From contig NZ_AP027922.1 in the NCBI RefSeq assembly GCF_030296835.1, positions 2,170,001-2,234,000 on the forward strand: a DNA stretch of 64,000 nucleotides, in the 5' to 3' direction. Below, one piece after another: positions 27,159 through 36,165 of the stretch (position 1 is the stretch's first letter; each line of letters opens with the position of its first letter). Source of the DNA: Pseudoalteromonas sp. MM1. GTDB lineage: Bacteria > Pseudomonadota > Gammaproteobacteria > Enterobacterales > Alteromonadaceae. The notes beneath the pieces were generated by a model that saw only the letters and a list, made by a program, of their open reading frames with translations, did no database searches and was not told where the DNA came from. The translations under genes were made by a program, and so were the position numbers.

Positions 27159-27455
27159 ATGAAACCTACATGCCCTAGCTGTCAGAATAAAATTAATAAT
27201 AGAGATATAAAAAATACTAATAAAAAAGGGATGCTTTTTGAATTCGAGTGCCCATATTGTCAAACATGGATACATTTGAATAAAACACTAGGAGTTTTAA
27301 AAACACTTGGAGTATCACTCTTATTAATAACTAGCTTGCTAAATATTTTCAGTATTAAAAGTAAATATAGCTCAATTTTCTCAACCGTTGGCTTTGCCGG
27401 AATATTTATAGCTATGCTTATTACTTTTTTTGGTAAACATGAAGAAATCAAATAA
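27159..27455 (+). CDS. Small membrane protein with zinc-ribbon-like cysteines
   Basis: The 98-residue protein has two CxxC pairs (C5/C8 and C31/C34) typical of a small zinc ribbon, then two hydrophobic segments (about 46-64 and 72-91) and a charged tail. I do not recognise a family. Its codon use is distinctly A/T-rich compared with the neighbours (many AAA, AAT, ATA), which hints at recent acquisition. The next gene overlaps its end by 17 bp, so the two form an operon. Confidence 0.6.
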   Translation: MKPTCPSCQNKINNRDIKNTNKKGMLFEFECPYCQTWIHLNKTLGVLKTLGVSLLLITSLLNIFSIKSKYSSIFSTVGFAGIFIAMLITFFGKHEEIK

Positions 27456-27801
27456 TAAAAAAACAAAAAAGAATCCAAAAATAAAACACGCTAATATTAG
27501 TAATACCAGAATGTTATTAAATCAAATAGCATTCTCCTTGTTTTTTTTGGCTATAGGCTCCTTATCTATCATAATCGCAGTAAAATCTATATACGACGGT
27601 TATGTACTTACACCAACAGATTATCGTGTTGAATCTGAGGTTTATTTTTTCTCGACCTCTCCATTTACTTATCTTTTTAACCTTTTTTTTTACTTAGGAT
27701 GTGGGATCTTTTTTTTAGCAGTACCATACCTAAGTAGAGACATGTTTCCGCGAAAAAAGAAAAAACTAAGCAAAAAAGCTCAAAGAAAAAATAAACAATA
27801 G
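27439..27801 (+). CDS. Small membrane protein with lysine-rich ends
   Basis: I choose the ATG at 27439, inside the end of the previous gene, over a TTG at 27430. The product is 120 residues, with a Lys/Asn-rich N-terminus, two hydrophobic segments (about 30-50 and 75-98) and a very basic C-terminus (RKKKKLSKKAQRKNKQ). It is AT-rich like its partner. No family is recognised. The two genes may encode partner proteins of the inner membrane. Confidence 0.6.
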   Translation: MKKSNNKKTKKNPKIKHANISNTRMLLNQIAFSLFFLAIGSLSIIIAVKSIYDGYVLTPTDYRVESEVYFFSTSPFTYLFNLFFYLGCGIFFLAVPYLSRDMFPRKKKKLSKKAQRKNKQ

Positions 27802-27807
27802 TTTTTA

Positions 27808-28299
27808 TTAATTCGTTTTGTATTTATACAATAACTCAAAGGGTATATGGCAATAGTCATCTGGGTGGTTAGTTAAACGGTCTTGGTGTTCAGCATCGCT
27901 TGGTACGTAATTAGTAAGCAGCTCTACCTGTACAACAATTTTTTCTGCATCACTGCGCTTATTTATATAATTTCTTGCTGCGTCTAAATGGTTTTGGTTT
28001 TTACTGTAAATAGCAGTGCGGTATTTAGGGCCTACGTCATCTCCTTGTTTATTAATACTGTATGGGTCAATAATTTCAAAAAAGTAGTCAAACAGCTTAT
28101 TTAGGCTAACGGCGTTTGGGTCAAAAATTACCTTTACGCATTCTGCATAACCATCGTAGTCGCCACCTGTCGTTTTAGTTGTACCATTAGCGCGTCCTGC
28201 TTCAGTACTTATTACGCCTGGTAAGTGTTTCATAAACTCTTGTACGCCCCACAGGCAGCCACCAGCAAAGTAAATAGTATTGTGTTCTTTAGTATTCAT
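27808..28299 (-). CDS. msrA: Peptide-methionine (S)-S-oxide reductase
   Basis: The 163-residue protein has the MsrA active site as AGGCLWGVQEF, with catalytic Cys15 and Leu in place of the more usual Phe of GCFWG, a variant seen in part of the family. TGGDYDGYAECVKVIFDP, IDPYSINKQGDDVGPKYRTAIY and the final HQDRLTNHPDDYCHIPFELL agree with MsrA, apart from a short C-terminus. It repairs oxidised methionine in the cytoplasm. It is divergent from a TonB receptor gene and stands alone. Confidence 0.93.
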   Translation of the reverse strand: MNTKEHNTIYFAGGCLWGVQEFMKHLPGVISTEAGRANGTTKTTGGDYDGYAECVKVIFDPNAVSLNKLFDYFFEIIDPYSINKQGDDVGPKYRTAIYSKNQNHLDAARNYINKRSDAEKIVVQVELLTNYVPSDAEHQDRLTNHPDDYCHIPFELLYKYKTN

Positions 28300-28475
28300 T
28301 ATAAATGTTACCTAATGAGAAAAGTGTGAATGGTTATCAAATGCAGTTATTAACAAATTAATGTACAATCGCGCACAAAATGACTGCTGTTATATTTGGC
28401 TATTTTATCATGCTCAAATATGAGCTTTGAAATTTATTGTAACCGCAGCTTCAAATAAAAAACGACGAGAAACAC

Positions 28476-30329
28476 ATGAACTGCACATCACACATTATAT
28501 TACCTGCCCTTTTATGCAGCGTTACCCCATTTGCTTATGCTAATACGCTACCTAATGAGTCATCAATCGAGCAAATAACGGTTGAAGCCTCACCTACAGC
28601 CAATAAACTGCCTGTGGGTACATTTGACTCGCCTATTTCTAATTTAGAGTACGACCCACGTGTTGATCTTCAATCTCGTAATATGGCTGAAGCGCAAGCT
28701 GATGTAACTATTCGTGGTGGGATTTTTGAAAACACAGGTTTTAGAGTAGGAAGCGCTACCCTGCTTGACCCGCAATCTGGCCATTATTTTGCTGAAATAC
28801 CTATTGCACCACAAATGCTAAGTGGCCCAGATGTTTTAACCGGTGCTGATAACGCACTGTACGGTATGAACAGCTCTGTAGGTACAGTTTCGTTTGGTTG
28901 GAAACCAATTATTACTGGCGGTAGTGTATCGCTTGGCACTGGTACGAACGACTTTAACCTGCAAAGTATTCACGCTGCTAAAAACACTCAACTTGATAGC
29001 TTAGCTAACTATACCCTGGGCTTTGAAGGTGAGTACTCTCACTCGCAAAGTGATGGCACCATTGATAATGGCGACCATGACTTTTCGCGCGCCTCAGCAC
29101 GCGTGCAATTAGCAAGCGAGCATAGTCAGACCGACTTATTTTATGGCTCGCAAGATAAGTTTTTTGGCTGGCCTAACTTATATACCCCTTTTGGCGTTAA
29201 CGAAACTGAAGATCTAGAAACACGCCTTTGGATGCTTAATCACAAGCAAAACTATGCTGAAAACAGTCACTTTGAAGTATCGGCGTATTACCGTACCCAT
29301 GACGATCACTATATTTACTCGCGCGAAAACCCAAGTGTATTTGAAGCTTTTCATAAAAGTGAAGTTAAATCGCTTGCTCTTTCGGGTCGCCATACACAAA
29401 GCGATGCACTGGCAATAAATTACTCGGCACAATTTATTGATGACTCGATTGAATCAACCACACTTGAAAACAACTTTACCTCACGAAAATATTATAAGCT
29501 GAGCGTATTGCCCCAATACACTATGGCTTTAAAAGCGAATCAGCAGCTTACTTTTCGCTTAGGGGCTGCGTATGATGATACCAATCGTGATGATGCTGAA
29601 GTATCAGCTATTGGTGATATAACCTTAAGCACCCAAAACAGTGACGGCACAGCGCAAAGTATTTATTTATCATACGCGCAAGCGAGCCAAGTCGCAGGCT
29701 ACACAGCCATTGGCGGCAGCGATTCTGGCGGGTTATTTAGAAGTAACTACAACCTTGAGCGCGAAACAACGTCAAACTTAGAGCTTGGCTTATTACTTGA
29801 AGAGCAAAGCTGGCAGTTAAACTCGGCTATTTTTTATCGAAAAGATAATAATTTAACCGACTGGACTTTTAATTTTGACTCCACCTCTGCGCGCTTTGCA
29901 AACCCCGTTGATATTGATACTGCAGGGGTTGAATTTTTAGCGACTAAACACTTTGATACGGCAAAACTTATTGCTAGCTATACCTATTTGCATAAATCAG
30001 AAAACTACGGCGCAGCCGATATTGATGCCAGTTTTTACGCGTTAAACTTTCCTGATCACCGTTTAACACTCGGCGCTGTGTACAACCCAACTGATATTTT
30101 AGAATTTAGAATAGATAACGAATGGCGTACACAACACAAAAACGCGCTTAGAAACGGCCACGACAACGCGTTATTTACCCAGCTAACGCTTAAAATAACC
30201 CCGCCTCAGTTAAGCAATTTATTTATTACTTTAGCGGCTGATAACTTATGGGATGAGTCGTTTGAAGAAATACCAGGTACACCAGGACGCGGTGAGCAAT
30301 ATACGTTAAGCGCAACGTATAGTTGGTAG
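28476..30329 (+). CDS. TonB-dependent outer membrane receptor
   Basis: The 617-residue protein has a signal peptide (cleaved after FAYA), a TonB-box-like IEQITVEAS stretch, a plug domain with ADVTIRGGIFENTGFRVG and GADNALYGMNSSVGTVSF, and a beta barrel that ends in an aromatic residue (ATYSW). AADNLWDESFEEIPGTPGRGEQY is the usual last-strand motif. The barrel is short for the family. The ligand cannot be told; the layout is like BtuB-type cobalamin receptors, but no cobalamin riboswitch lies in the 175-bp gap upstream. No ABC transporter or ExbB/D gene is adjacent. Confidence 0.87.
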   Translation: MNCTSHIILPALLCSVTPFAYANTLPNESSIEQITVEASPTANKLPVGTFDSPISNLEYDPRVDLQSRNMAEAQADVTIRGGIFENTGFRVGSATLLDPQSGHYFAEIPIAPQMLSGPDVLTGADNALYGMNSSVGTVSFGWKPIITGGSVSLGTGTNDFNLQSIHAAKNTQLDSLANYTLGFEGEYSHSQSDGTIDNGDHDFSRASARVQLASEHSQTDLFYGSQDKFFGWPNLYTPFGVNETEDLETRLWMLNHKQNYAENSHFEVSAYYRTHDDHYIYSRENPSVFEAFHKSEVKSLALSGRHTQSDALAINYSAQFIDDSIESTTLENNFTSRKYYKLSVLPQYTMALKANQQLTFRLGAAYDDTNRDDAEVSAIGDITLSTQNSDGTAQSIYLSYAQASQVAGYTAIGGSDSGGLFRSNYNLERETTSNLELGLLLEEQSWQLNSAIFYRKDNNLTDWTFNFDSTSARFANPVDIDTAGVEFLATKHFDTAKLIASYTYLHKSENYGAADIDASFYALNFPDHRLTLGAVYNPTDILEFRIDNEWRTQHKNALRNGHDNALFTQLTLKITPPQLSNLFITLAADNLWDESFEEIPGTPGRGEQYTLSATYSW

Positions 30330-30341
30330 AAAATAAAGCCG

Positions 30342-30380
30342 GCGTTTACAAACTCAATTTATACTTTGATTTGTAAACGC
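30342..30380 (+). terminator. Hairpin after the TonB receptor
   Basis: GCGTTTACAAA pairs exactly with TTTGTAAACGC across a 17-base loop and is followed by TGTGTTTTTT. It lies 12 bp past the stop codon. Confidence 0.7.
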
Positions 30381-30420
30381 TGTGTTTTTTATAAAAGCGC
30401 TATTTTAGACAAAAAATATT

Positions 30421-30538
30421 CCACAAAGAGAAGCGAATGAGAAGTAAATGAGAATACACAAACCAACTATTACTTAAAGCTAATCTCTTCCTCTAAAAGC
30501 GCAGCAACTCTTCCCCTCCTTGTGATTTATTCACTTTT
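30421..30538. repeat. Intergenic repeat family F, copy 2
   Basis: It begins CACAAAGAGAAGCGAATGAG and ends TTATTCACTTTTAC. It is collinear with 13051-13177 but more diverged and somewhat shorter. It lies directly beside a copy of repeat family E. Confidence 0.65.
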
Positions 30539-30539
30539 A

Positions 30540-30655
30540 CAGGCTTTGCCTGTCACGTAAGCAAGCTTTACGTCTACAAAACAACCGTATACCTGCACAT
30601 TTGCGGTAGACGCTGAGCTTGCTCGCGTTAAAAGCGCAGCTTTTAATTACTTAAA
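30540..30655. repeat. Intergenic repeat family E, copy 2
   Basis: This copy pairs with 26841-26956. GTAAGCAAGCTTTACGTCTAC and GGTAGACGCTGAGCTTGCTC are complementary in part, so the transcript could fold into a long hairpin. The end GCGCAGCTTTTAATTACTTA is common to both copies. Confidence 0.65.
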
Positions 30656-30706
30656 AAATTACTCGGTAATAGATAAATGTAAATATATGTGTATTAACCT
30701 CGTGAG

Positions 30707-30970
30707 CTAGGTTAATTGCTCAAGCTCGGTTATAAGTGCTAGAGCCTCTGCATTAGTTGACCCACACACATCAAATGTGGCGCTAAAATCACTACATACT
30801 TTTGGACGGCTTTCATCGCCAAATAATTTACATAAATTACGTTCATCTAGCTGAATACAACGCTCTCCGGCTTTTTTACCGTTTGGCATCCCGGGGATTG
30901 GCGAGCTAATACTTGGTGCAATGCAGCATGCACCGCAGCCTAAACGACATGCCATAGGCTCTGTTTTCAT
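30707..30970 (-). CDS. YkgJ-type cysteine cluster protein
   Basis: The 87-residue protein has eight or so cysteines in the order of YkgJ/UPF0153 proteins: CRLGCGACC at the N-terminus, GERCIQLDERNLCKLFG in the middle and RPKVCSDFSATFDVC at the end. These clusters probably bind zinc or an iron-sulfur centre. The role is unknown. It is cytoplasmic, stands alone, and is preceded by a repeat-rich gap on one side and the RND operon on the other. Confidence 0.85.
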   Translation of the reverse strand: MKTEPMACRLGCGACCIAPSISSPIPGMPNGKKAGERCIQLDERNLCKLFGDESRPKVCSDFSATFDVCGSTNAEALALITELEQLT

Positions 30971-31139
30971 AATAACCTCAGTTAATAAAACTATGCAATT
31001 TGCAGTGTGATTTCACCCATGCATAGTCAATTGTTTAATTGTAATACACACATGTAATGCTTTGTTACATCTTCAAACGCCTTGTAAACACTTTATTGCG
31101 TATTATTGCCTTGTCACCAAATATATGAAGGAATGCCTT

Positions 31140-32321
31140 GTGGCTACTAAAAAACAAATTTTATTACCTGTCGCAGTTTTAGCTGCCGGAATTGCACTGG
31201 CAATTGGCCTTTCAGCAATGAAAACGCCACCAGAAGAAAAACCAGAGCAAGACACTCGCCCACTTGTTGCTGCGCAAAACGTAAACATTGATGCCATTAC
31301 GCTTGATGTAAAATCGTACGGCGTTGTAAAACCTAAAGACCGTACAGAGCTTGTTGCGCAAGTAAGCGGGCAAGTTATTTCAGTAGCCGAACAATTTGTT
31401 GAAGGCGCGTTTGTTAAGCAAGGCGATATTTTAGCACGAATTGATCCAAATGATTACGAAGCCGACTTAATTGAAGCCCAAGCAGGCCTTGCACAAGCAA
31501 GTTCAGCACTTGAAATTGAGCGCGCACAAGCCCATGTTGCTAAAGCTGAATGGGAACGTATTAAATCAGACTCAAACGATGCCATTGCATCTGAGCTTTA
31601 TTTACGTAAACCACAACTTGCCGAAAAAATGGCAAATTTTAAATCTGCTCAAGCCCGTGTAAAACGCACTAAACGTAACTTAGAACGTACCTACATTAGA
31701 GCCCCATATGATGCCATTATTAACGAGCGCACTATTAGCTTAGGCTCTGTAGTAAGTGCAGGCAGTAAGTTTGGTGAGCTTAGCGCGACCTCGGTTGCAG
31801 AGGTACGTTTACCGGTTGCAGATAAAGAGCTGCAATACTTAAATAATGGCGGTATAGGTGCATTGGTTACACTTAATGCAGAATTTGCCGGTAGGCAAAC
31901 TACCTGGCAAGCCAAGGTTGTACGTAGCGAAGGTGTTGTTGATCAAACTAGCCGTATGAGCTATTTAGTTGCGCAGTTACCTACCCCGTATGCTGATAAC
32001 GCTAAGCCACTGCGTTTTGGCTCATACATTAACGCCACCATAAAAGGCCGCGCGCTTGATAACGCGATTATAGTGCCGCACCATTTAGTTAAAAATAACA
32101 AAATTGCTATTTTAAACGACAATCACACCCTTAGCTTTAAAACGCTTAATATTGTACGTGAGCAAAATGGCATGGTAATAGCCGACCAAGGGTTAAATAA
32201 TGGCGAGCAACTTATTACCTCTGCCCTTGAATACCCAACAGAAGGCATGGCGGTTAAGCTAGAAGGCACTGAGCCTAAAAGCGATGTTACTCAATTAGCA
32301 CTTAAAGAGGATACGCCATGA
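31140..32321 (+). CDS. RND efflux system periplasmic adaptor (membrane fusion protein)
   Basis: I choose the GTG at 31140, seven bases after AAGGA, giving 393 residues; an ATG five codons earlier lacks such a site. One N-terminal membrane segment (about 8-25) is followed by a beta-barrel/lipoyl half (GVVKPKDRTELVAQVSGQV), an alpha-hairpin (about 110-190), and the second lipoyl half (YIRAPYDAIINERTISLGSVVSAGS). It links the inner-membrane pump to an outer-membrane channel. Its stop overlaps the permease start (ATGA). No outer-membrane TolC gene is adjacent, so a common TolC is probably used. Confidence 0.92.
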   Translation: MATKKQILLPVAVLAAGIALAIGLSAMKTPPEEKPEQDTRPLVAAQNVNIDAITLDVKSYGVVKPKDRTELVAQVSGQVISVAEQFVEGAFVKQGDILARIDPNDYEADLIEAQAGLAQASSALEIERAQAHVAKAEWERIKSDSNDAIASELYLRKPQLAEKMANFKSAQARVKRTKRNLERTYIRAPYDAIINERTISLGSVVSAGSKFGELSATSVAEVRLPVADKELQYLNNGGIGALVTLNAEFAGRQTTWQAKVVRSEGVVDQTSRMSYLVAQLPTPYADNAKPLRFGSYINATIKGRALDNAIIVPHHLVKNNKIAILNDNHTLSFKTLNIVREQNGMVIADQGLNNGEQLITSALEYPTEGMAVKLEGTEPKSDVTQLALKEDTP

Positions 32322-35300
32322 ATACCTCAGAAAAAGGCTTAATTGCATGGTTTGCACGTAACCCTGTTGCGGCAAACCTCATCATGATTTTTATACTTAT
32401 TGGCGGGCTATTAACGGCGCTGACCATTCGTAAACAGGCATTTCCGCAGTTTGAAAGTAACTGGGTGAGTATTCAAGCAGTATACCCAGGCGCCGCCCCG
32501 CAAGAGGTTGAAGAAGGCATAACCATAAAAATTGAAGAAAACCTTGAGGGTACCGAAGGTATAAAACGTTTAATTACTTACTCTAACCGAGGTTATGCGC
32601 AAGCGTGGGTAGAAATAGAAGAAAAATACGACCTACAAGAAGCCCTAGACGAAATAAAAGCGCAAGTAGACTCTATTAATACCTTTCCTGCGGGGATGGA
32701 ACGCCCCGTTATTCAACGTGAAAAATTTCAGCAAGAGGTAATGATCCTCGCGCTTTATGGCGACATGAGTTATTACCAGCTAAAAGAGCTAGGTAACGAC
32801 ATAAAAGATGAATTACTCGCGTTACCTGGCGTTAACTTAGTCGATTTTTACAGTGGCCTAGATTACGAAATAGGCATAGAAATAAGCCCCGATAAACTGC
32901 GTGAATATGGCCTAACATTTAGAGATGTTTCAAGCGCTGTGCAAAACTTTTCTACCAATATGTCGGCAGGGCAAATTCGCTCTGACACAGGCTATATTTC
33001 AATGCGTGTTGAAAAGCAGGCATATCGTGGCGGCGAATTTGCAAAGCTTCCGCTTATAACGCTTGCCGATGGCGCACAAATTAATTTAGGCGATGTAGCG
33101 ACGATTAACGACGGCTTTGAAGAAGGCCTACTTTACTCTAAATATAATGGTAAAAACTCACTCTCGTTTGAAGTAGATGCCTCAAAAGATCAAGACATAA
33201 CCGATGTAGCTAAAATTCTTAAAGGCTACATGGCAGAAAAACAGTCAAAACTTCCGCAAGGCGTAAAGCTCTCACCTATTGTTGATTTAACTTACTACCT
33301 TGAAGGTCGACTCGATATGATGATCGACAACATGGTATGGGGCGGTATTTTAGTAATGATAGTGCTGGCGCTGTTTTTACCGCTGCGTTTAGCTTTTTGG
33401 GTAATGATGGGCTTACCAGTTTCATTTTTAGGTGCTTTTTTGTTTATGCCAATTGGCTTTTTAGACATCACCATAAACATGGTGTCGTTATTTGCCTTCA
33501 TTATTGTACTTGGGATTGTGGTCGACGATGCCATAGTCGTAGGTGAATCGGCCAGTGCCGAAATAGAAAAACATGGCCATAGCCTTGATAACGTTATTCG
33601 TGGTGTTAAGCGCGTAGCGATGCCTGCAACCTTTGGGGTATTAACTACTATTGCAGCGTTTTTACCACAAGCTATGGCATCAGGCCCAGGTGCTGCGTTT
33701 TCTAAAGCCATTGGTGTAGTTATTATACTGTGTTTGATTTTCTCGTTAATTGAATCAAAGCTAATATTACCTGCGCATATTGCAGCTATGAACCCGCGTA
33801 AACCTAACCCTAAAAACCCATTACATAAACTGCGTAATATAGTTGATAACGGTTTAAAACACTTTGTGCAAAACTACTACACGCCTTTTATAGGCCATTG
33901 TATACATTATCGTTATACCGTAATTATTGGCTTTTTATGTATATTAATAGTGAGTGCGGGTATGTTTGCAGGCGGGTTAGTTAAGTTTGTACCTAACCCT
34001 AAAATACCGCATGACTTTCCGCGTATTACACTTGAAATGAACCTTGCCTCTTCGGAGCAGGCAACCCTTGAAACCGCCCGTAAAATAGAAGATGTATTAC
34101 TCAAAGTAGATAAAGAGCTTGAAGAGCAATACGGCCAAAGCATGATACGCGATTTATCGGTAAGCTTACGTGGGCGTACAGAGGCTAATATTATGGCTAT
34201 TTTAGTAGAGCCACACTTGCGCCCTATCGACACCTTTGAATTAAGCACCCTATGGCGCGAACAAATGCCACCGCTACCAGGTGTTAAAACGCTTAATATT
34301 CAAGATAATATTTTTAGTGGCGGACGTGATGACGGCGACGTAAGTTTTAGACTGCAAGGCAAAAATGCCGATGAGTTAAAAGAAGTAGCCGGTAAATTAA
34401 AAGCTAAACTACAAAGCATGGAAGGTGTAGGCGATGTAAACGACTCACTGCAAAGTGCCACCGACGAAGTACAGCTAGATTTAAAACCACTAGCCTACAG
34501 CATGGGACTTACACTTGCCGACGTTGCATCGCAAGTAAGCTTTAGTTACTACGGATTAGAAGCACAGCGCATTTTACGCGAAGGCGAAGAAATTAAAGTA
34601 ATGATACGTTACCCAGAAAGCGAGCGTAACTCAATTAGCAACATTCAAAATGCGCGTATTATTACGCCAACCGGTGCAGAAGTGCCGTTAAGCGAAGTAG
34701 CCGAAGTTAAGCTTGTTGATGGTGTAAACCGTATACGCCGCGAAAACTCAAACCGTACTGTTAATGTGTGGGCAGCGGTAAATACTGACCAAGTTGAACC
34801 ATTTGCTATTGCACAAGAAATTCGCGATGCCTATTTACCTTCGCTGCTTAAAAGCTACCCAGGCGTTAAAAGTAATGTGGCTGGGCGCGTACAAGAAGAA
34901 ATGGACAGCGCCGATGAGCAGTTACGCGACTTTGCTATATCGCTGATGATTATATTTGCGTTATTAGCTATACCGCTTCGCTCTTACTCGCAGCCGCTTA
35001 TTATTATGTCGGTTATTCCATTTGGTGTAGTAGGTGCAATGTTTGGTCACGTAATATTAGGCATGACCATGAGCGGGCTGTCTATGTTTGGCATTATTGC
35101 AGTAGCGGGCATTGTAGTAAACGACTCCCTCGTAATGGTTGATTTTGTAAATAAAGCACGCGCAGAAGGTATGGCTATTAAACAGGCTGTTATGCAAGCC
35201 GGTGCAAAGCGCTTTAGAGCTATATTGCTTACTTCAATTACTACATTTATTGGGGTAATGCCAATTATTATGGAAACCAGCTTACAAGCTAAAATAGTTA

Positions 35301-35467
35301 TTCCTATGGCGGTATCGCTGGCCTTTGGTGTGCTTTTTGCCACGGTAATTACCTTAATACTTATACCTTGCCAGTACGTAGCACTAGAAGATGCTAAGCG
35401 CCTAACCCGTAAGCTATTTGGTAAATCGCAACCTATAACTGCTCAACCAACACCTACAAATAATTAA
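32318..35467 (+). CDS. RND efflux transporter permease (HAE1-like)
   Basis: The 1049-residue protein has the RND layout: a helix at 11-35, a large periplasmic loop, TM helices 2-6 from about residue 335, with the proton-relay motif FIIVLGIVVDDAIVVGESA in TM4, a second loop and a second helix block from about 870. It exports drugs, detergents or lipids out of the periplasm. The branch is the one whose N-terminus reads IAWFARNPVAANLIMIF, common in marine gammaproteobacteria; the substrate is unknown. It is translationally coupled with the adaptor gene, and a terminator follows. Confidence 0.93.
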   Translation: MNTSEKGLIAWFARNPVAANLIMIFILIGGLLTALTIRKQAFPQFESNWVSIQAVYPGAAPQEVEEGITIKIEENLEGTEGIKRLITYSNRGYAQAWVEIEEKYDLQEALDEIKAQVDSINTFPAGMERPVIQREKFQQEVMILALYGDMSYYQLKELGNDIKDELLALPGVNLVDFYSGLDYEIGIEISPDKLREYGLTFRDVSSAVQNFSTNMSAGQIRSDTGYISMRVEKQAYRGGEFAKLPLITLADGAQINLGDVATINDGFEEGLLYSKYNGKNSLSFEVDASKDQDITDVAKILKGYMAEKQSKLPQGVKLSPIVDLTYYLEGRLDMMIDNMVWGGILVMIVLALFLPLRLAFWVMMGLPVSFLGAFLFMPIGFLDITINMVSLFAFIIVLGIVVDDAIVVGESASAEIEKHGHSLDNVIRGVKRVAMPATFGVLTTIAAFLPQAMASGPGAAFSKAIGVVIILCLIFSLIESKLILPAHIAAMNPRKPNPKNPLHKLRNIVDNGLKHFVQNYYTPFIGHCIHYRYTVIIGFLCILIVSAGMFAGGLVKFVPNPKIPHDFPRITLEMNLASSEQATLETARKIEDVLLKVDKELEEQYGQSMIRDLSVSLRGRTEANIMAILVEPHLRPIDTFELSTLWREQMPPLPGVKTLNIQDNIFSGGRDDGDVSFRLQGKNADELKEVAGKLKAKLQSMEGVGDVNDSLQSATDEVQLDLKPLAYSMGLTLADVASQVSFSYYGLEAQRILREGEEIKVMIRYPESERNSISNIQNARIITPTGAEVPLSEVAEVKLVDGVNRIRRENSNRTVNVWAAVNTDQVEPFAIAQEIRDAYLPSLLKSYPGVKSNVAGRVQEEMDSADEQLRDFAISLMIIFALLAIPLRSYSQPLIIMSVIPFGVVGAMFGHVILGMTMSGLSMFGIIAVAGIVVNDSLVMVDFVNKARAEGMAIKQAVMQAGAKRFRAILLTSITTFIGVMPIIMETSLQAKIVIPMAVSLAFGVLFATVITLILIPCQYVALEDAKRLTRKLFGKSQPITAQPTPTNN

Positions 35468-35486
35468 AGTTTCTCTCCCAACCATT

Positions 35487-35516
35487 AAAGCTCGGCCTAA
35501 TACGCCGAGCTTTTTA
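35487..35516 (+). terminator. Terminator of the RND operon
   Basis: AAAGCTCGGC pairs with GCCGAGCTTT and is followed by a T run. Confidence 0.88.
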
Positions 35517-35716
35517 TTTGCCCTGCATTATTAATAGTTTTTATAAAGTGTTTCAAATAAATTATAGGTAATTATTTTAATAATATCAGCGTATTATGCG
35601 CCCTCAATTTAAAGCATCGCTAACGCATTAGAATTTTATTGTTTAGCATTAAGCTCACACCGCAATGGTTTTGAGCCGCTTAACTGTTAAGTGCCCTCCA
35701 CTTAGCTCTAATAACG

Positions 35717-36077
35717 AGGGCGTGTTGACCTTTGGCGTTTGAATTTGCAGCAGTATGTTTGGTTTTTAGGCAAGGCAGAGCCTATGAAGTGTGGTTACTC
35801 CCCATAAATAGGCGATAACGTAGCATAAATGCCAAACATACGCTGCCCTTTGGGTTCTGCCTAGGGGCGATAAACTCTTTGTTGCCTACATGGATGTAGG
35901 TAAGGGGCGTGAGCAGGACGCGGAAGCTTTGCTCGGTTTTTACTTATTCTTACATGGATGTAAGTCATTAGAATAACGCAGGAGCAGTTATCGAGCCCAC
36001 TAGGTTACAAACCTCGCGCCGCGATTTGATCGCACCTAGATTGAACAAATTTCAATCCGCAAAGATCAACACGCCCT
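35717..36077. mobile_element. 361-bp MITE-like element with terminal inverted repeats
   Basis: The left end AGGGCGTGTTGACCTTT and the right end AAAGATCAACACGCCCT are complementary in 16 of 17 positions. The interior has no open frame but several short inner repeats (CATGGATGTA occurs twice). The right half (from GCCTAGGGGCGATAAACTCTTTG at 35859) recurs, shortened, at 49365-49519. The flanking 100-200 bp on either side (35520-35716, 36078-36165) hold no gene. Confidence 0.7.
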
Positions 36078-36165
36078 ATACACGTAAATTTAAAACACCA
36101 AAACATACTGCTATTCGCTAAAAGCGCTATGGCATGTAGTTTATTTATGCACGTTAAGGAACCCT

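Noticed and set aside
28300..28475. Cobalamin riboswitch before the TonB receptor
   Set aside because: The B12-box and other conserved blocks of the aptamer are not present in the 175-bp gap.
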